From positions 62,001 through 126,000 of the forward strand of contig NZ_JBHULB010000017.1 in the NCBI RefSeq assembly GCF_042684265.1: a stretch of 64,000 nucleotides of DNA, written 5' to 3'. Shown piece by piece: positions 44,474 to 53,381 of this stretch (within the stretch, counting starts at the first letter, position 1; each line of letters opens with the position of its first letter). This DNA comes from Croceitalea marina. GTDB taxonomy: Bacteria > Bacteroidota > Bacteroidia > Flavobacteriales > Flavobacteriaceae. Made by a program: the position numbers and the translations under genes. The notes beneath the pieces were generated by a model. The model saw nothing but the letters and a program-made list of their open reading frames with translations, searched no databases and was not told where the DNA came from.

Positions 44474-45481
44474 ATGGCTAACGAGAACGAGGCAAAATTA
44501 AAAGCGTTAAAATTAACATTAGATAAGCTTGATAAAACATACGGTAAAGGCGCCGTTATGAAACTTGGTGATAGTGTAATAGAAGATGTCGAAGTCATAT
44601 CTTCTGGCTCTTTAGGTCTGGATTTGGCCTTAGGTGTTGGTGGTTATCCAAGAGGAAGGGTAATCGAAATATATGGCCCGGAATCTTCGGGTAAGACAAC
44701 TTTGACATTACACGCCATAGCTGAAGCTCAAAAAAATGGAGGTATCGCCGCCTTTATTGATGCAGAGCATGCTTTTGACCGTTTTTACGCCAAAAATTTA
44801 GGGGTCGACATTGATAATCTCATCATTTCGCAACCCGATCACGGCGAGCAAGCGTTAGAGATTACGGAGAATCTAATCCGTTCTGGGGCAATCGATATTG
44901 TTATCATTGATTCCGTTGCCGCTCTTACACCCAAAAGTGAGATTGAAGGGGAAATGGGTGACTCTAAAATGGGTTTACATGCACGATTGATGTCTCAAGC
45001 ACTCAGAAAACTAACTTCCACAATCAGTAAAACGCACTGTACGGTTATCTTCATTAATCAATTACGTGAGAAAATCGGGGTGATGTTCGGTAACCCAGAA
45101 ACTACTACTGGTGGTAATGCACTTAAATTCTACGCTTCTGTTAGATTAGATATTAGACGTTCTACACAAATAAAAAGCACCGATGGTGAAGTTTTAGGAA
45201 ATAAGACCCGTGTAAAAGTAGTTAAGAACAAAGTTGCTCCACCATTTAAAACAGTGGAATTCGACATTATGTACGGCGAAGGTATTTCTAAAGTAGGTGA
45301 AGTTTTAGACCTTGGCGTAGCCTATGAAATTGTAAAGAAAAGTGGTTCTTGGTTCAGTTACGGTGACACCAAATTAGGTCAAGGACGTGATGCAGTAAAA
45401 TCACTTTTAGAAGATAATCCTGAATTGGCCGAAGAACTTGAAGAAAAAATACGCGAAGCCATAACTACGCTAAAAGAGTAA
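44474..45481 (+). CDS. recA: DNA recombinase RecA
   Basis: The 335-residue ATP-dependent strand-exchange protein of homologous recombination and the SOS response. Walker A is GPESSGKT (68-75), preceded by ISSGSLGLDLALG. Other hallmarks are AFIDAEHAFDR, IVIIDSVAALTPK (Walker B), MGLHARLMSQALRKLT, FINQLREKIGVMFGNPETTTGG and ALKFYASVRLDIRR. The C-terminal tail is short and acidic. Length is typical for Bacteroidota RecA. Confidence 0.98.
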   Translation: MANENEAKLKALKLTLDKLDKTYGKGAVMKLGDSVIEDVEVISSGSLGLDLALGVGGYPRGRVIEIYGPESSGKTTLTLHAIAEAQKNGGIAAFIDAEHAFDRFYAKNLGVDIDNLIISQPDHGEQALEITENLIRSGAIDIVIIDSVAALTPKSEIEGEMGDSKMGLHARLMSQALRKLTSTISKTHCTVIFINQLREKIGVMFGNPETTTGGNALKFYASVRLDIRRSTQIKSTDGEVLGNKTRVKVVKNKVAPPFKTVEFDIMYGEGISKVGEVLDLGVAYEIVKKSGSWFSYGDTKLGQGRDAVKSLLEDNPELAEELEEKIREAITTLKE

Positions 45482-45554
45482 TTTAAATCATAAAAAACGT
45501 CTTAAACGCAACCTTTCTGGGCAAAACGCATCTTACTACTTGAAATTAAAGCCT

Positions 45555-45974
45555 ATGAAAAAAGTAATTTTAGCGCTGTGCTGTGCTTTAGCAATTCTCA
45601 GCATTTCTAGTTGCTCGCTAGATTCCGATGAACAGAACTTTCAATTTACTGTTTTAGAAGTGGTAAGTGCTGATTTTCCCGAGTCTTTTGACCACAATGG
45701 AATACATGAAATTGAAGTGACTTTTACAAGACCCAATGACTGTACGTTTTTTGAAGGTTTTGAGGTGACCTCACCAGAGACCACCACTAGAATTGTTTCT
45801 ACAATCGGCACAATACTTGAGAGTGATTCTTGCAACGATTCCTTAGAAGAAGTTAGTGCGACCTTTAGATTTCGAGTGGATTATACGGATACCTATTTAT
45901 TTCGATTTTATTCGGGAACGGATGAGGCCGGTAACGCCACATACTTGGAATATGAGGTGCCAGTAATGCAATAA
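45555..45974 (+). CDS. Hypothetical lipoprotein upstream of the sigma factor
   Basis: A 139-residue exported lipoprotein from ATG at 45555; an in-frame TTG start 15 bases upstream is rejected. The signal is KKVILALCCALAILSISSC. The mature part is beta-rich, acidic, and includes FDHNGIHEIEVTFTRP and LFRFYSGTDEAGNATY. No family is recognised. It lies 74 bases after recA and 43 bases before the sigma factor, in the same direction, so it may be an input to or output of that module. Confidence 0.65.
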   Translation: MKKVILALCCALAILSISSCSLDSDEQNFQFTVLEVVSADFPESFDHNGIHEIEVTFTRPNDCTFFEGFEVTSPETTTRIVSTIGTILESDSCNDSLEEVSATFRFRVDYTDTYLFRFYSGTDEAGNATYLEYEVPVMQ

Positions 45975-46016
45975 AGACGATAATAATCTTAGTATTAAAT
46001 CTAACCAACAAATAGC

Positions 46017-46553
46017 TTGAGTCTTGAAAAACTCATAAATAACTGTAAACAGGGCAATCGACGGGCTCAAGAAGAACTCTACCGCAAATACTCGGGAGTG
46101 CTTTTTGGAATGTGCCTAAAGTATTCACGGAATAAAACAGAAGCTGAAGACAGTCTTCATGACAGTTTTATGACGATTTTCGACAAAATTGATCAGTTTA
46201 CGAACAAAGGTTCTTTTGAAGGCTGGATGAAACGGATTACCGTAAACACTGTTCTACAGAAATATAGAAAAGAGCAGCATTTGAATGTAGTCTCTGAAAA
46301 CATGGGAGATGAAGAGGTAAGCATTGAAAGTGAGCATGTAGATAATATTAATCTCTCTACATTACTGAATCACATTCAAGAACTGCCCAACAAATACCGG
46401 CTCACGTTTAACCTTTATGTTCTTGACGGCTATTCTCACAAAGAAATCAGTGAGCTTTTAGGAACATCAACAGGAACATCAAAATCTAATTTGGCGAGGG
46501 CCAAAATGATTTTAAAAGAAAAAATTGAAAAAGAAAATATAAGCATAGCTTAA
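46017..46553 (+). CDS. ECF-type RNA polymerase sigma factor
   Basis: A 178-residue sigma-70 family factor starting at TTG 46017. No ATG exists in frame ahead of it, and the product MSLEKLINNCKQGNRRAQEE looks like the usual beginning of the family. Region 2 is LYRKYSGVLFGMCLKYSRNKTEAEDSLHDSFMTIF, with the region 2.4-like GSFEGWMKRI. Region 4 is LNHIQELPNKYRLTFNLYVLDGYSHKEISELLGTSTGT. The cognate regulator is probably the fusion protein directly downstream (11 bases). Confidence 0.9.
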   Translation: MSLEKLINNCKQGNRRAQEELYRKYSGVLFGMCLKYSRNKTEAEDSLHDSFMTIFDKIDQFTNKGSFEGWMKRITVNTVLQKYRKEQHLNVVSENMGDEEVSIESEHVDNINLSTLLNHIQELPNKYRLTFNLYVLDGYSHKEISELLGTSTGTSKSNLARAKMILKEKIEKENISIA

Positions 46554-46564
46554 TTACATTAAGT

Positions 46565-48103
46565 ATGGAAAAAAAGAATTTAGAAAAACTCTACCAAGAG
46601 AAGTTGAAAGACTTCAGGCAGGTTCCTGATGAGCATGTTTGGGAATCTATTGCCGCTTCCTTGGATAAGAAGAAAAAGAAAAGGGTAATTCCGCTCTGGT
46701 GGAAACTGGGTGGAGTTGCTGCATTATTGGCACTATTTGTCTTTGTGATAAATCCTTTTGAATCAGCTATTCCTGAAGATCAAACTACAAGCACGGAAAA
46801 AAATACGGACCAAAATCCTGAGAAAAATACACGTAATCAAAAACTATCGAACGACTCTATTGAAATCATTAGAGCGGAAAATGAACCCAAACTAGCGGAT
46901 ACCGAAAAAGCTGACCAAACTAATGAAACTAACACTATTCAAATAACAACCACACAATCTTCACAAAAAGATAACGTGAACGAAGCTGCAGGCCAACAAT
47001 TTGCCAACACTAAAACGCAAAAAGACCAACAAAAAGAAAGTGTAAAGAATAAAGGAAGAATTCTTGTTGCAGAAAATGAGCCCTCTAACGAAAGGAGGCT
47101 TAAAAAGAATAACAATCAAATAGATTTTAATAAATCACTATCTAATAATTCTAAAAACAGTGAAGTAGCAACCACTATTGATACTGAAAAAGAAAAGGTC
47201 GACACCGACCTTTATAAAAAAGACGCTTTAGATAAAGAATTATCAAATACCAAAGAAGCTGTTGCCAAAACGGCTGTTGATTCTCTGGATTTAGAAAATG
47301 GCAAAAAATCGATTTTCGACGCTATTAAAGAGAAAGAAGATCAAGAAGAGGTTGCTGAAGTAGAAACCAAGGAAAATAAATGGTCTGTCGGACCTTCTAT
47401 TGCACCGGTGTATTTTGATGCCGTGGGACAGGGTTCACCTATACATTCAAATTTTGTAGAAAACTCAAAATCTGGAAACATTAATTTGAGCTACGGTTTA
47501 ACGGTTGCCTATGATTTAGGCAAAAGACTAAAAGTTCGTTCGGGAATTCATAAGGTAGATTATGGTTACGATACCAACGAAATTGTTTTCTCATCGTCAA
47601 TAGCCGCAAATAGCACCGGTACTATAGATAACATTAACTTTTCTCAAAGTTCAAGAACTATTGTGGTTCAAAGCAAAAAAGCTGCTTCTAATGAATTATC
47701 CAGTCCGAATGCGAGTGATTTTGCAGCCCAAACTCCAGAAAGAGATGGCATTATGTCTCAGCAACTTGGCTATTTAGAAGTTCCTTTAGAATTAAACTAT
47801 ACCCTAGTGGATAAGAAAGTTGGTGTAAATCTTATAGGAGGATTCAGTTCATTGTTTCTTGTAGACAACTCGGTTTCATTACAGTCTGAAGGTCTGGTTA
47901 CCGAAATTGGTGAGGCCAATAATGTGAATACCGTTAATTTCAGTGGAAACTTCGGATTAGGATTCAGTTATGAATTCTCTCCAAAAATTCAAATAAACTT
48001 AGAGCCGGTTTTTAAATATCAGTTGAACACCTTCTCGCAAACAGCAGGTAGTTTTAATCCTTATTCCGTTGGTATTTATAGTGGTGTTAGGTTTAACTTT
48101 TAA
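46565..48103 (+). CDS. Anti-sigma-like N-terminus with membrane anchor fused to a beta-barrel
   Basis: A 512-residue protein. Residues 1-40 are charged and helical (LYQEKLKDFRQVPDEHVWES), followed by a transmembrane helix at 43-63 (LWWKLGGVAALLALFVFVIN). Residues 70-270 are a long Gln/Asn/Lys/Glu-rich spacer. Residues 272-512 resemble an outer-membrane beta-barrel domain (WSVGPSIAPVYFDAVGQ, VGVNLIGGFSSLFLVDN, FGLGFSYEFSPKIQINLEPV), ending in Phe as expected for BAM insertion. An anti-sigma role is inferred from position. How one chain could span both membranes is unexplained; see findings. Confidence 0.8.
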   Translation: MEKKNLEKLYQEKLKDFRQVPDEHVWESIAASLDKKKKKRVIPLWWKLGGVAALLALFVFVINPFESAIPEDQTTSTEKNTDQNPEKNTRNQKLSNDSIEIIRAENEPKLADTEKADQTNETNTIQITTTQSSQKDNVNEAAGQQFANTKTQKDQQKESVKNKGRILVAENEPSNERRLKKNNNQIDFNKSLSNNSKNSEVATTIDTEKEKVDTDLYKKDALDKELSNTKEAVAKTAVDSLDLENGKKSIFDAIKEKEDQEEVAEVETKENKWSVGPSIAPVYFDAVGQGSPIHSNFVENSKSGNINLSYGLTVAYDLGKRLKVRSGIHKVDYGYDTNEIVFSSSIAANSTGTIDNINFSQSSRTIVVQSKKAASNELSSPNASDFAAQTPERDGIMSQQLGYLEVPLELNYTLVDKKVGVNLIGGFSSLFLVDNSVSLQSEGLVTEIGEANNVNTVNFSGNFGLGFSYEFSPKIQINLEPVFKYQLNTFSQTAGSFNPYSVGIYSGVRFNF

Positions 48104-48165
48104 TGTTATGATAAGGCATTAAAGTTTAAAAAGTTGGTTAGGAAGTGTCGCGCTAGCGGCATCCG

Positions 48166-48198
48166 AAAACACCTCGTAACAATTGCGAGGTGTTTTTT
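48166..48198. terminator. Terminator between the fusion gene and plsC
   Basis: An 11-bp stem, AAAACACCTCG (48166-48176) with CGAGGTGTTTT (48186-48196), and a T run to 48198 on the plus strand. A-rich on the other side, so it also serves the convergent plsC gene that ends at 48197. Confidence 0.85.
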
Positions 48199-48943
48199 AT
48201 GCGTTTTTAATCAGTTCATCCAGTATTGTTTCCCTGACCTCTTCCCTAATTGTAGATGTGTCTTCAGTACCCAAAATCTGGGTATCCACAAATTTGTGCA
48301 CTTTGACCCTAAGTCGCCCAGGGCCACCGCTAAAAAAGGTCCAAGAAAAGCGCTTCTTACAATCTAAAAAAGTAATTGGAACAATTGGTATATTATGTTT
48401 TATTGCCATACGGAATGCGCCATCCTTAAAACTATCAAGTACCACATTTTCATCGGGCACCCCGCCTTCGGGAAAAATACATATGCTTAAGCCCTGGTTC
48501 AGCCTGTGTTGTACGCGGCGATAAACAGCAATTCTACTTTTAGGGTCATGGCGGTTCACCAAAATACAGACCCGTCTATAAAAAAAACCGAATAAAGGAA
48601 TCTTCGCCAGCTCCTCTTTGCCCACAAAAACAAAAGGGTTTTTACTGACATAAAGCATCAACATAATGTCTAGCATACTAGTATGGTTCGCTGTAAGCAT
48701 ATAGCTTTTCTTCTTGTTAATTTCTTCTTCTAGTATTACTTTCGGAAAACAAAACATACCGAAAAGTATCGTTTTTGCCCAAATGTTTCGAGCCAACCAG
48801 AAGAACTGTGGATAGGTCTTTTCAGAAATCGTTGTAACCAATAAAAAAGGAAAGAATATGACTATTGGTAGAGCTACTAAGATGTAGAACCATATTCGGT
48901 ATAGGGTATATCCTATATTTCTAATGAATTTAGACACAGGCAA
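48197..48943 (-). CDS. plsC: 1-acyl-sn-glycerol-3-phosphate acyltransferase
   Basis: A 248-residue membrane enzyme that acylates lysophosphatidic acid in phospholipid synthesis. An N-terminal helix pair (YRIWFYILVALPIVIFFPFL) is followed by the acyltransferase motif NHTSMLDIML (HX4D), the region FVGKEELAKIPLFG, and FPEGGVPDENVV (motif III). It is monocistronic and ends in a shared terminator. Confidence 0.9.
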   Translation of the reverse strand: MPVSKFIRNIGYTLYRIWFYILVALPIVIFFPFLLVTTISEKTYPQFFWLARNIWAKTILFGMFCFPKVILEEEINKKKSYMLTANHTSMLDIMLMLYVSKNPFVFVGKEELAKIPLFGFFYRRVCILVNRHDPKSRIAVYRRVQHRLNQGLSICIFPEGGVPDENVVLDSFKDGAFRMAIKHNIPIVPITFLDCKKRFSWTFFSGGPGRLRVKVHKFVDTQILGTEDTSTIREEVRETILDELIKNA

Positions 48944-48993
48944 AAATAGAATTTTTGACTATCTTTCTGATACTAACCTTAAAAAACAAAAAA

Positions 48994-49236
48994 ATGGGTC
49001 TTTTATATGCTTTGTTAATCGGTGCTTTAGCGGGATGGCTGGCCGGAAAAATAATGAAAGGTGGTGGCTTTGGCGCACTGATCAATATTATTTTAGGAAT
49101 CGTTGGCGGGGTCGTTGGAAATTGGCTTTTCGGCATACTCGGAATACACATAGGCTCAGGTATTATCGGTGACCTGGTTACCGGGGTCATTGGTGCTGTT
49201 GTAGTTTTATTCGTTGCCGGACTCTTTAAAAAATAA
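48994..49236 (+). CDS. GlsB/YeaQ/YmgE family small membrane protein
   Basis: An 80-residue protein from ATG at 48994 (MGLLYALLIGALAGWLAGKIMKGG); an upstream in-frame start is rejected because the extra part is not hydrophobic in the right pattern. Three Gly-rich membrane helices match the transglycosylase-associated, stress-linked family. Molecular role unknown. It is followed by a terminator and trpS. Confidence 0.85.
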   Translation: MGLLYALLIGALAGWLAGKIMKGGGFGALINIILGIVGGVVGNWLFGILGIHIGSGIIGDLVTGVIGAVVVLFVAGLFKK

Positions 49237-49258
49237 GTCACATCTATTAATTACTACG

Positions 49259-49282
49259 AAGCGGCTAAAAGCCGCTTTTTTT
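49259..49282 (+). terminator. Terminator after the YmgE-type gene
   Basis: An 8-bp stem, AAGCGGCT (49259-49266) with AGCCGCTT (49270-49277), a 3-base loop, and a T run to 49282. Confidence 0.85.
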
Positions 49283-49298
49283 ATATCCTTCGGATTGT

Positions 49299-49306
49299 TA
49301 CTTTTA
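49299..49306 (+). promoter_or_regulatory. Candidate -7 element of trpS
   Basis: TACTTTTA differs from TAnnTTTG at the final base only and lies 17 bases before the trpS ATG at 49324. No -33 TTTG is seen; the expected position is inside the preceding terminator. Confidence 0.3.
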
Positions 49307-49323
49307 CCACTTTAAAATACAAC

Positions 49324-50292
49324 ATGGCACGAATCTTAACAGGAATTCAGAGTACCGGTGTTCCACATCTAGGAAATATTTTAGGCGCAATTATGCCTGC
49401 CATCGCCATGGCAGAAAACCCAGCCAATGAATCTTTTCTTTTTATTGCGGATATGCATTCGCTTACCCAGATAAAAAATGGTGAAGAATTACGAAAAAAT
49501 ACCTATGCTACTGCCGCCACATGGCTTGCTTTTGGTTTAGATGTCGACAAAACAGTATTCTACCGCCAAAGCGACGTGCCTCAGGTTACAGAGCTATCTT
49601 GGTATCTAAGCTGTTTTTTTCCATACCAGCGTTTAACGCTTGCGCATTCCTTTAAGGATAAAGCAGATCGATTGGAAGATGTAAATTCCGGATTGTTCGG
49701 TTACCCCATGCTTATGGCGGCCGACATTTTGTTGTATGATGCCAACATTGTGCCTGTTGGTAAGGATCAGTCGCAACATTTAGAGATGACCCGTGATGTG
49801 GCTTCAAGATTCCACAATCTTTTTGGCGAAACCTTTGTAATGCCCGAGACGAAACTTCAAGAAAGCACCATGTATGTTCCTGGAACGGATGGTGCAAAAA
49901 TGAGTAAGAGCAAGGGTAATACCATTAATCTTTTTCAACCGGATAAAAAGTTACGCAAACAGTTAATGGGCATTCAAACGGATAGCACACCTATGGAAGA
50001 CCCCAAGGATCCTACAAACGACAATGTATTTGCTTTGTACAAGTTACTCGCATCACAAGAACAGATTGAAGAAATGAGTGCCAATTACCTGGCCGGCAAT
50101 TATGGCTATGGTCATGCCAAACAAGCCCTATACGAGGTTATTCTTCAAAAATTTGAAGAACCCCGAGAAAAGTTTGAATATTACATGAACAACCTCAACG
50201 AAGTTGATGAGGCTTTGGCCATTGGTGCCGAAAAAGCCAAAAAAGTAGCGAATGGAGTTCTAGAAAGAGTGAGGAGCAAGATTGGGTATTAA
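49324..50292 (+). CDS. trpS: Tryptophanyl-tRNA synthetase
   Basis: The 322-residue class I synthetase that charges tRNA-Trp. The HIGH-like motif is VPHLGNILGAIMPA, near residue 13. The KMSKS loop is GAKMSKSKGNTINLF, near residue 190. Trp/adenylate-binding FGYPMLMAADILLYD is present. Length is normal for bacteria. Confidence 0.96.
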   Translation: MARILTGIQSTGVPHLGNILGAIMPAIAMAENPANESFLFIADMHSLTQIKNGEELRKNTYATAATWLAFGLDVDKTVFYRQSDVPQVTELSWYLSCFFPYQRLTLAHSFKDKADRLEDVNSGLFGYPMLMAADILLYDANIVPVGKDQSQHLEMTRDVASRFHNLFGETFVMPETKLQESTMYVPGTDGAKMSKSKGNTINLFQPDKKLRKQLMGIQTDSTPMEDPKDPTNDNVFALYKLLASQEQIEEMSANYLAGNYGYGHAKQALYEVILQKFEEPREKFEYYMNNLNEVDEALAIGAEKAKKVANGVLERVRSKIGY

Positions 50293-50649
50293 GCCTCCAC
50301 CAACCCCTCCACAGGAGGGGAATTAATTTGCCAACAAATCTTGCCCTAAATTTTCACAACCAATAATTTGCTAGTTAAACCTTGAATCTTGCATTTCCTC
50401 GATTCTTACGCTTAAAGGTATAATTCCTTAAAATTCATGTATTTCAAACTGGTAATGGCATTAAGGTACTTCATCTAAATACAAACCTTTTTTTAGATCC
50501 AGAGTCTACTTTGTTTAAGATTCAAATCAATGGTTTCCAGACAAATAACAGTTAAAAGGTCATAGAATAGAGCTGAAAAGTCGTTTAAAATAGAATGTCT
50601 TTTCTGTCTACAAACTATCGATAAAAGGGAAATCAAAGTTGGTTCTGAA
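50293..50649. other. 357-base intergenic region with a GC-rich hairpin
   Basis: No credible gene. Near its left end, CCCCTCC (50304-50310) and GGAGGGG (50314-50320) form a 7-bp hairpin with a three-base loop but no T run. Similar short G/C-rich units occur at 56393-56473 and near 60431-60450, so it is probably a dispersed repeat relic. The rest is AT-rich and unstructured. Confidence 0.45.
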
Positions 50650-51753
50650 TTATATCGCTTCGAACAATTTACCGGGCAACGGACGAATCGCTCCTTTCAT
50701 CTCCATATTCAATAACGTGGCCGAAACTTTAAAAATTGGCAACTTGCACTCCAAAGCAACGGTATCCAGTAGTTGTTTGCCGTTCAATTGCAAGTACGAG
50801 TAGATTGACTGTTCTGTTTCATCAAGCTCAACAAACAACTGTTTTTGAACAGGCCCTTTTTGCTGCTCATCGACCTGCCAGCCCATTAAATAAACCAATT
50901 CTGCCGCTGAGGTCAGCATTTGGGCCTTTTGTTGTTTGATCAAATTATTGCAGCCCACGCTATACTTGTCGGTGGTTCTTCCGGGTACTGCAAAAACATC
51001 TCTATTATAGCTATTGGCAATATCTGCTGTAACCAAACTGCCTCCTTTTTCGGCAGATTCTACCACTATGGTAGCTTCGCTCATACCAGCAATAATACGG
51101 TTTCGTTTTAAAAAATTCTCTCGATCAGGGTTACTTGTGCTCCAAAACTCCGTCAAAAAACCACCGTTCTTCTCAATTTGAGCGACATATTTCTTATGTA
51201 CCTTAGGGTAAATTTGGTTTAACCCATGTGCCAAACAACCAATAGTTTGTAGGTTGTGTTCCATTGCGGCACGTTGAACCGTAATATCTACACCATAGGC
51301 AAAACCACTAACGATTATTGGGTCTAAGGGCGCAATCGCCGAAATAAACTCTTCGCAAAATGCCTGCCCGTAGCTGGTAATTTTTCGCGTGCCGACCACA
51401 CTAACAATTTTTCGGTCTTTTAAATCAATATTGCCCGATTTAAAAAGTAAAATAGGGCCGTCGATACAATGCTTTAAGTGTTTGGGGTAGTCTGGGTCAA
51501 GAAAATAAGCATACGTAATATTATTATCTTGAATGAATTTTAACTCTGCCTCGGCCGCTTCTAAATGCTCCGTATCATATAAATTCTGAATAGTATAAGT
51601 GCCTATACCATCTATTTTAAGTAACGTTCCCCCTTTTTCCTTGAAAATTGCCTGGGCATTACCACATCTATCCAACAATTTTTTGGCATTTACATCGCCT
51701 ATATTAGGTATTCGCTGTAATCGAAGTAGGGCAATTAGTTCATTCTCAGACAT
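50650..51753 (-). CDS. dprA: DNA-processing protein DprA
   Basis: A 367-residue protein that loads RecA on incoming single-stranded DNA during natural transformation. ATG at 51753 was chosen over an earlier in-frame start. The extended Rossmann fold has VSVVGTRKITSYGQAFCEEF near residue 120, VSGFAYGVDITVQRAAM, and GSLVTADIANSYNRDVFAVPG. The N-terminal helix-hairpin-helix part (LQRIPNIGDVNAKKLLDRCG) and a C-terminal winged-helix region are present. Confidence 0.94.
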   Translation of the reverse strand: MSENELIALLRLQRIPNIGDVNAKKLLDRCGNAQAIFKEKGGTLLKIDGIGTYTIQNLYDTEHLEAAEAELKFIQDNNITYAYFLDPDYPKHLKHCIDGPILLFKSGNIDLKDRKIVSVVGTRKITSYGQAFCEEFISAIAPLDPIIVSGFAYGVDITVQRAAMEHNLQTIGCLAHGLNQIYPKVHKKYVAQIEKNGGFLTEFWSTSNPDRENFLKRNRIIAGMSEATIVVESAEKGGSLVTADIANSYNRDVFAVPGRTTDKYSVGCNNLIKQQKAQMLTSAAELVYLMGWQVDEQQKGPVQKQLFVELDETEQSIYSYLQLNGKQLLDTVALECKLPIFKVSATLLNMEMKGAIRPLPGKLFEAI

Positions 51754-51857
51754 CAATTCTGCAACTTGAGTTTTCCACAAAATACACAAAATAGAATGTT
51801 AATAAAAAGTTATCTAGGCTATTTCCTACTCTTTCAAATTTTCTAATATTTGCTCCA

Positions 51858-52811
51858 ATGCGAACCGAACACTATATCAAAGAATTACTATACAGGTATA
51901 ACTGTGTGGTTGTGCCAGAGTTTGGAGCCTTTTTGGCCCATACAGCTTCTGCACGTATTGATTCGGTATCCAACACTTTACATCCACCAACAAAAGTGAT
52001 TTCATTCAATCAACAGCTTTCTAAAAACGATGGTTTGTTGGTCTCGCATATATCAAAGGCAAAAAAGCTTTCATACGAAGACCTTCTAGAAGAAGTAATC
52101 TCCACTTCTAAAAGTTGGAAAGAACGTTTACAAAACGGCGAAAGTATTGACTTGCACGGTGTGGGAAAATTATCGATGAACACCGAGCAAAAGATTCAAT
52201 TTGAGCCTGAAGAAAGAATCAACTATTTGGCTTCTTCATTCGGACTTTCTGCTTTCTCTGCCGCACCTGTGCTTCGAGAAGCTTTAAAAGAAGAGGTTGA
52301 AGTATTGGAAGAAAAGGTTCCCTTTATAATTACGCCAGAAAAACGTAAAGAATCCTCCTTTAGACCCTTATTAAAATACGCAGCGGTATTTTTACTGCTT
52401 TGTGCCACGGGTGTTACGGGATATCAATTTTACAACCAGAATTTAGAGAAGCAAGAACTGGTTCAAAAAGAAGCCCAAAGAGAGGTCTCAAGACATATTC
52501 AAGAAGCAACTTTTTTTGATACTACACCTTTGGAACTTCCAGCATTGAGTATCAAAATTGATAAAAAAGAAGTTGTTACAGGTCCGCAACATCATATTAT
52601 TGCCGGTGCTTTTCGCGTTAAGGAAAATGCCAATAAAAAAGTAAAACAACTTGAAAAATTAGGCTACAGCGCCCAATACATTGGGGCAAATAAATTTGGT
52701 CTGCATCAAGTAGCTTATTCTAGTTTTAGTGATTCTCGTGAAGCGCTCCGTTTTCTTAGAAAAATTAAACGTACCGTATCAAAAGATGCTTGGATGCTTT
52801 CTGAGAAATAG
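51858..52811 (+). CDS. HU-domain SPOR protein (peptidoglycan-binding, inner-membrane anchored)
   Basis: A 317-residue protein. The N-terminal 120 residues look like the CCDC81-type prokaryotic HU fold (EHYIKELLYRYNCVVVPEFG, SFNQQLSKNDGLLVSHIS, SIDLHGVGKLSM). A transmembrane helix lies around 175-195 (LLKYAAVFLLLCATGVTGYQ). The SPOR domain is residues 243-317 (HHIIAGAFRVKENANKKVKQ), which binds peptidoglycan lacking stem peptides. So the predicted topology puts the HU part in the cytoplasm and SPOR in the periplasm. A -7-like TAATATTTG ends five bases before the ATG. Chromosome-envelope linkage is inference. Confidence 0.8.
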   Translation: MRTEHYIKELLYRYNCVVVPEFGAFLAHTASARIDSVSNTLHPPTKVISFNQQLSKNDGLLVSHISKAKKLSYEDLLEEVISTSKSWKERLQNGESIDLHGVGKLSMNTEQKIQFEPEERINYLASSFGLSAFSAAPVLREALKEEVEVLEEKVPFIITPEKRKESSFRPLLKYAAVFLLLCATGVTGYQFYNQNLEKQELVQKEAQREVSRHIQEATFFDTTPLELPALSIKIDKKEVVTGPQHHIIAGAFRVKENANKKVKQLEKLGYSAQYIGANKFGLHQVAYSSFSDSREALRFLRKIKRTVSKDAWMLSEK

Positions 52812-52844
52812 CAATTCTTTCTTTATTACCGCAGTACACTTCAA

Positions 52845-52852
52845 TATCTTTG
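52845..52852 (+). promoter_or_regulatory. -7 element of the acyl-CoA thioesterase gene
   Basis: TATCTTTG matches TAnnTTTG exactly and lies 16 bases before the ATG at 52869. There is no -33 TTTG in the expected position. Confidence 0.45.
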
Positions 52853-52868
52853 TTCAAAATTTACTTTC

Positions 52869-53381
52869 ATGCGTCCTAAAAACCCTAGTGCATCGCGAAC
52901 CGTTATGACCGATATGGTTTTACCGAGTGAAACCAACCCGCTTAATAATCTTTTTGGTGGCGAATTACTTGCTCGAATGGATAGAGCAGCGAGTATCGCA
53001 GCAAGACGCCATAGTCGAAGAATTACAGTTACCGCATCGGTGAACCACGTAGCTTTTAACCGTTCTGTACCTTTAGGAAGTGTAGTTACCGTGGAGGCCG
53101 CCGTTTCAAGAGCTTTTAAGACCTCAATGGAAATCTATATTGATGTTTGGATGGAAGATCGCTTTACGGGTGAGAAGACCAAGGCCAATGAAGCCATTTA
53201 CACTTTTGTCGCCGTTGATGATACAGGTATCCCTACCGAAGTACCCTCTTTAGAACCTGTTACAGAACAAGAAAAAGAACGTTTTGATGCCGCCCTTAGG
53301 AGAAAACAGTTGAGTTTGGTATTAGCGGGCAAAATGAAGCCCAACGAAGCAACGGAATTACGCGCGCTTTTTATGGATTAA
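52869..53381 (+). CDS. Acyl-CoA thioesterase (hotdog fold, YciA-type)
   Basis: A 170-residue hotdog-fold thioesterase that hydrolyses acyl-CoA. It has MVLPSETNPLNNLFGGELLARMDRA, with the Asp and Gly pattern of the active-site loop, then TASVNHVAFNRSVPLGSVVTVEAAV. The C-terminal tail is longer than in minimal family members. It ends within the last four bases of the convergent EnvC-like gene. Confidence 0.9.
   Translation: MRPKNPSASRTVMTDMVLPSETNPLNNLFGGELLARMDRAASIAARRHSRRITVTASVNHVAFNRSVPLGSVVTVEAAVSRAFKTSMEIYIDVWMEDRFTGEKTKANEAIYTFVAVDDTGIPTEVPSLEPVTEQEKERFDAALRRKQLSLVLAGKMKPNEATELRALFMD

Noticed and set aside
50304..50320. Terminator of trpS
   Set aside because: The hairpin CCCCTCC/GGAGGGG lacks a T run and looks like a dispersed repeat.
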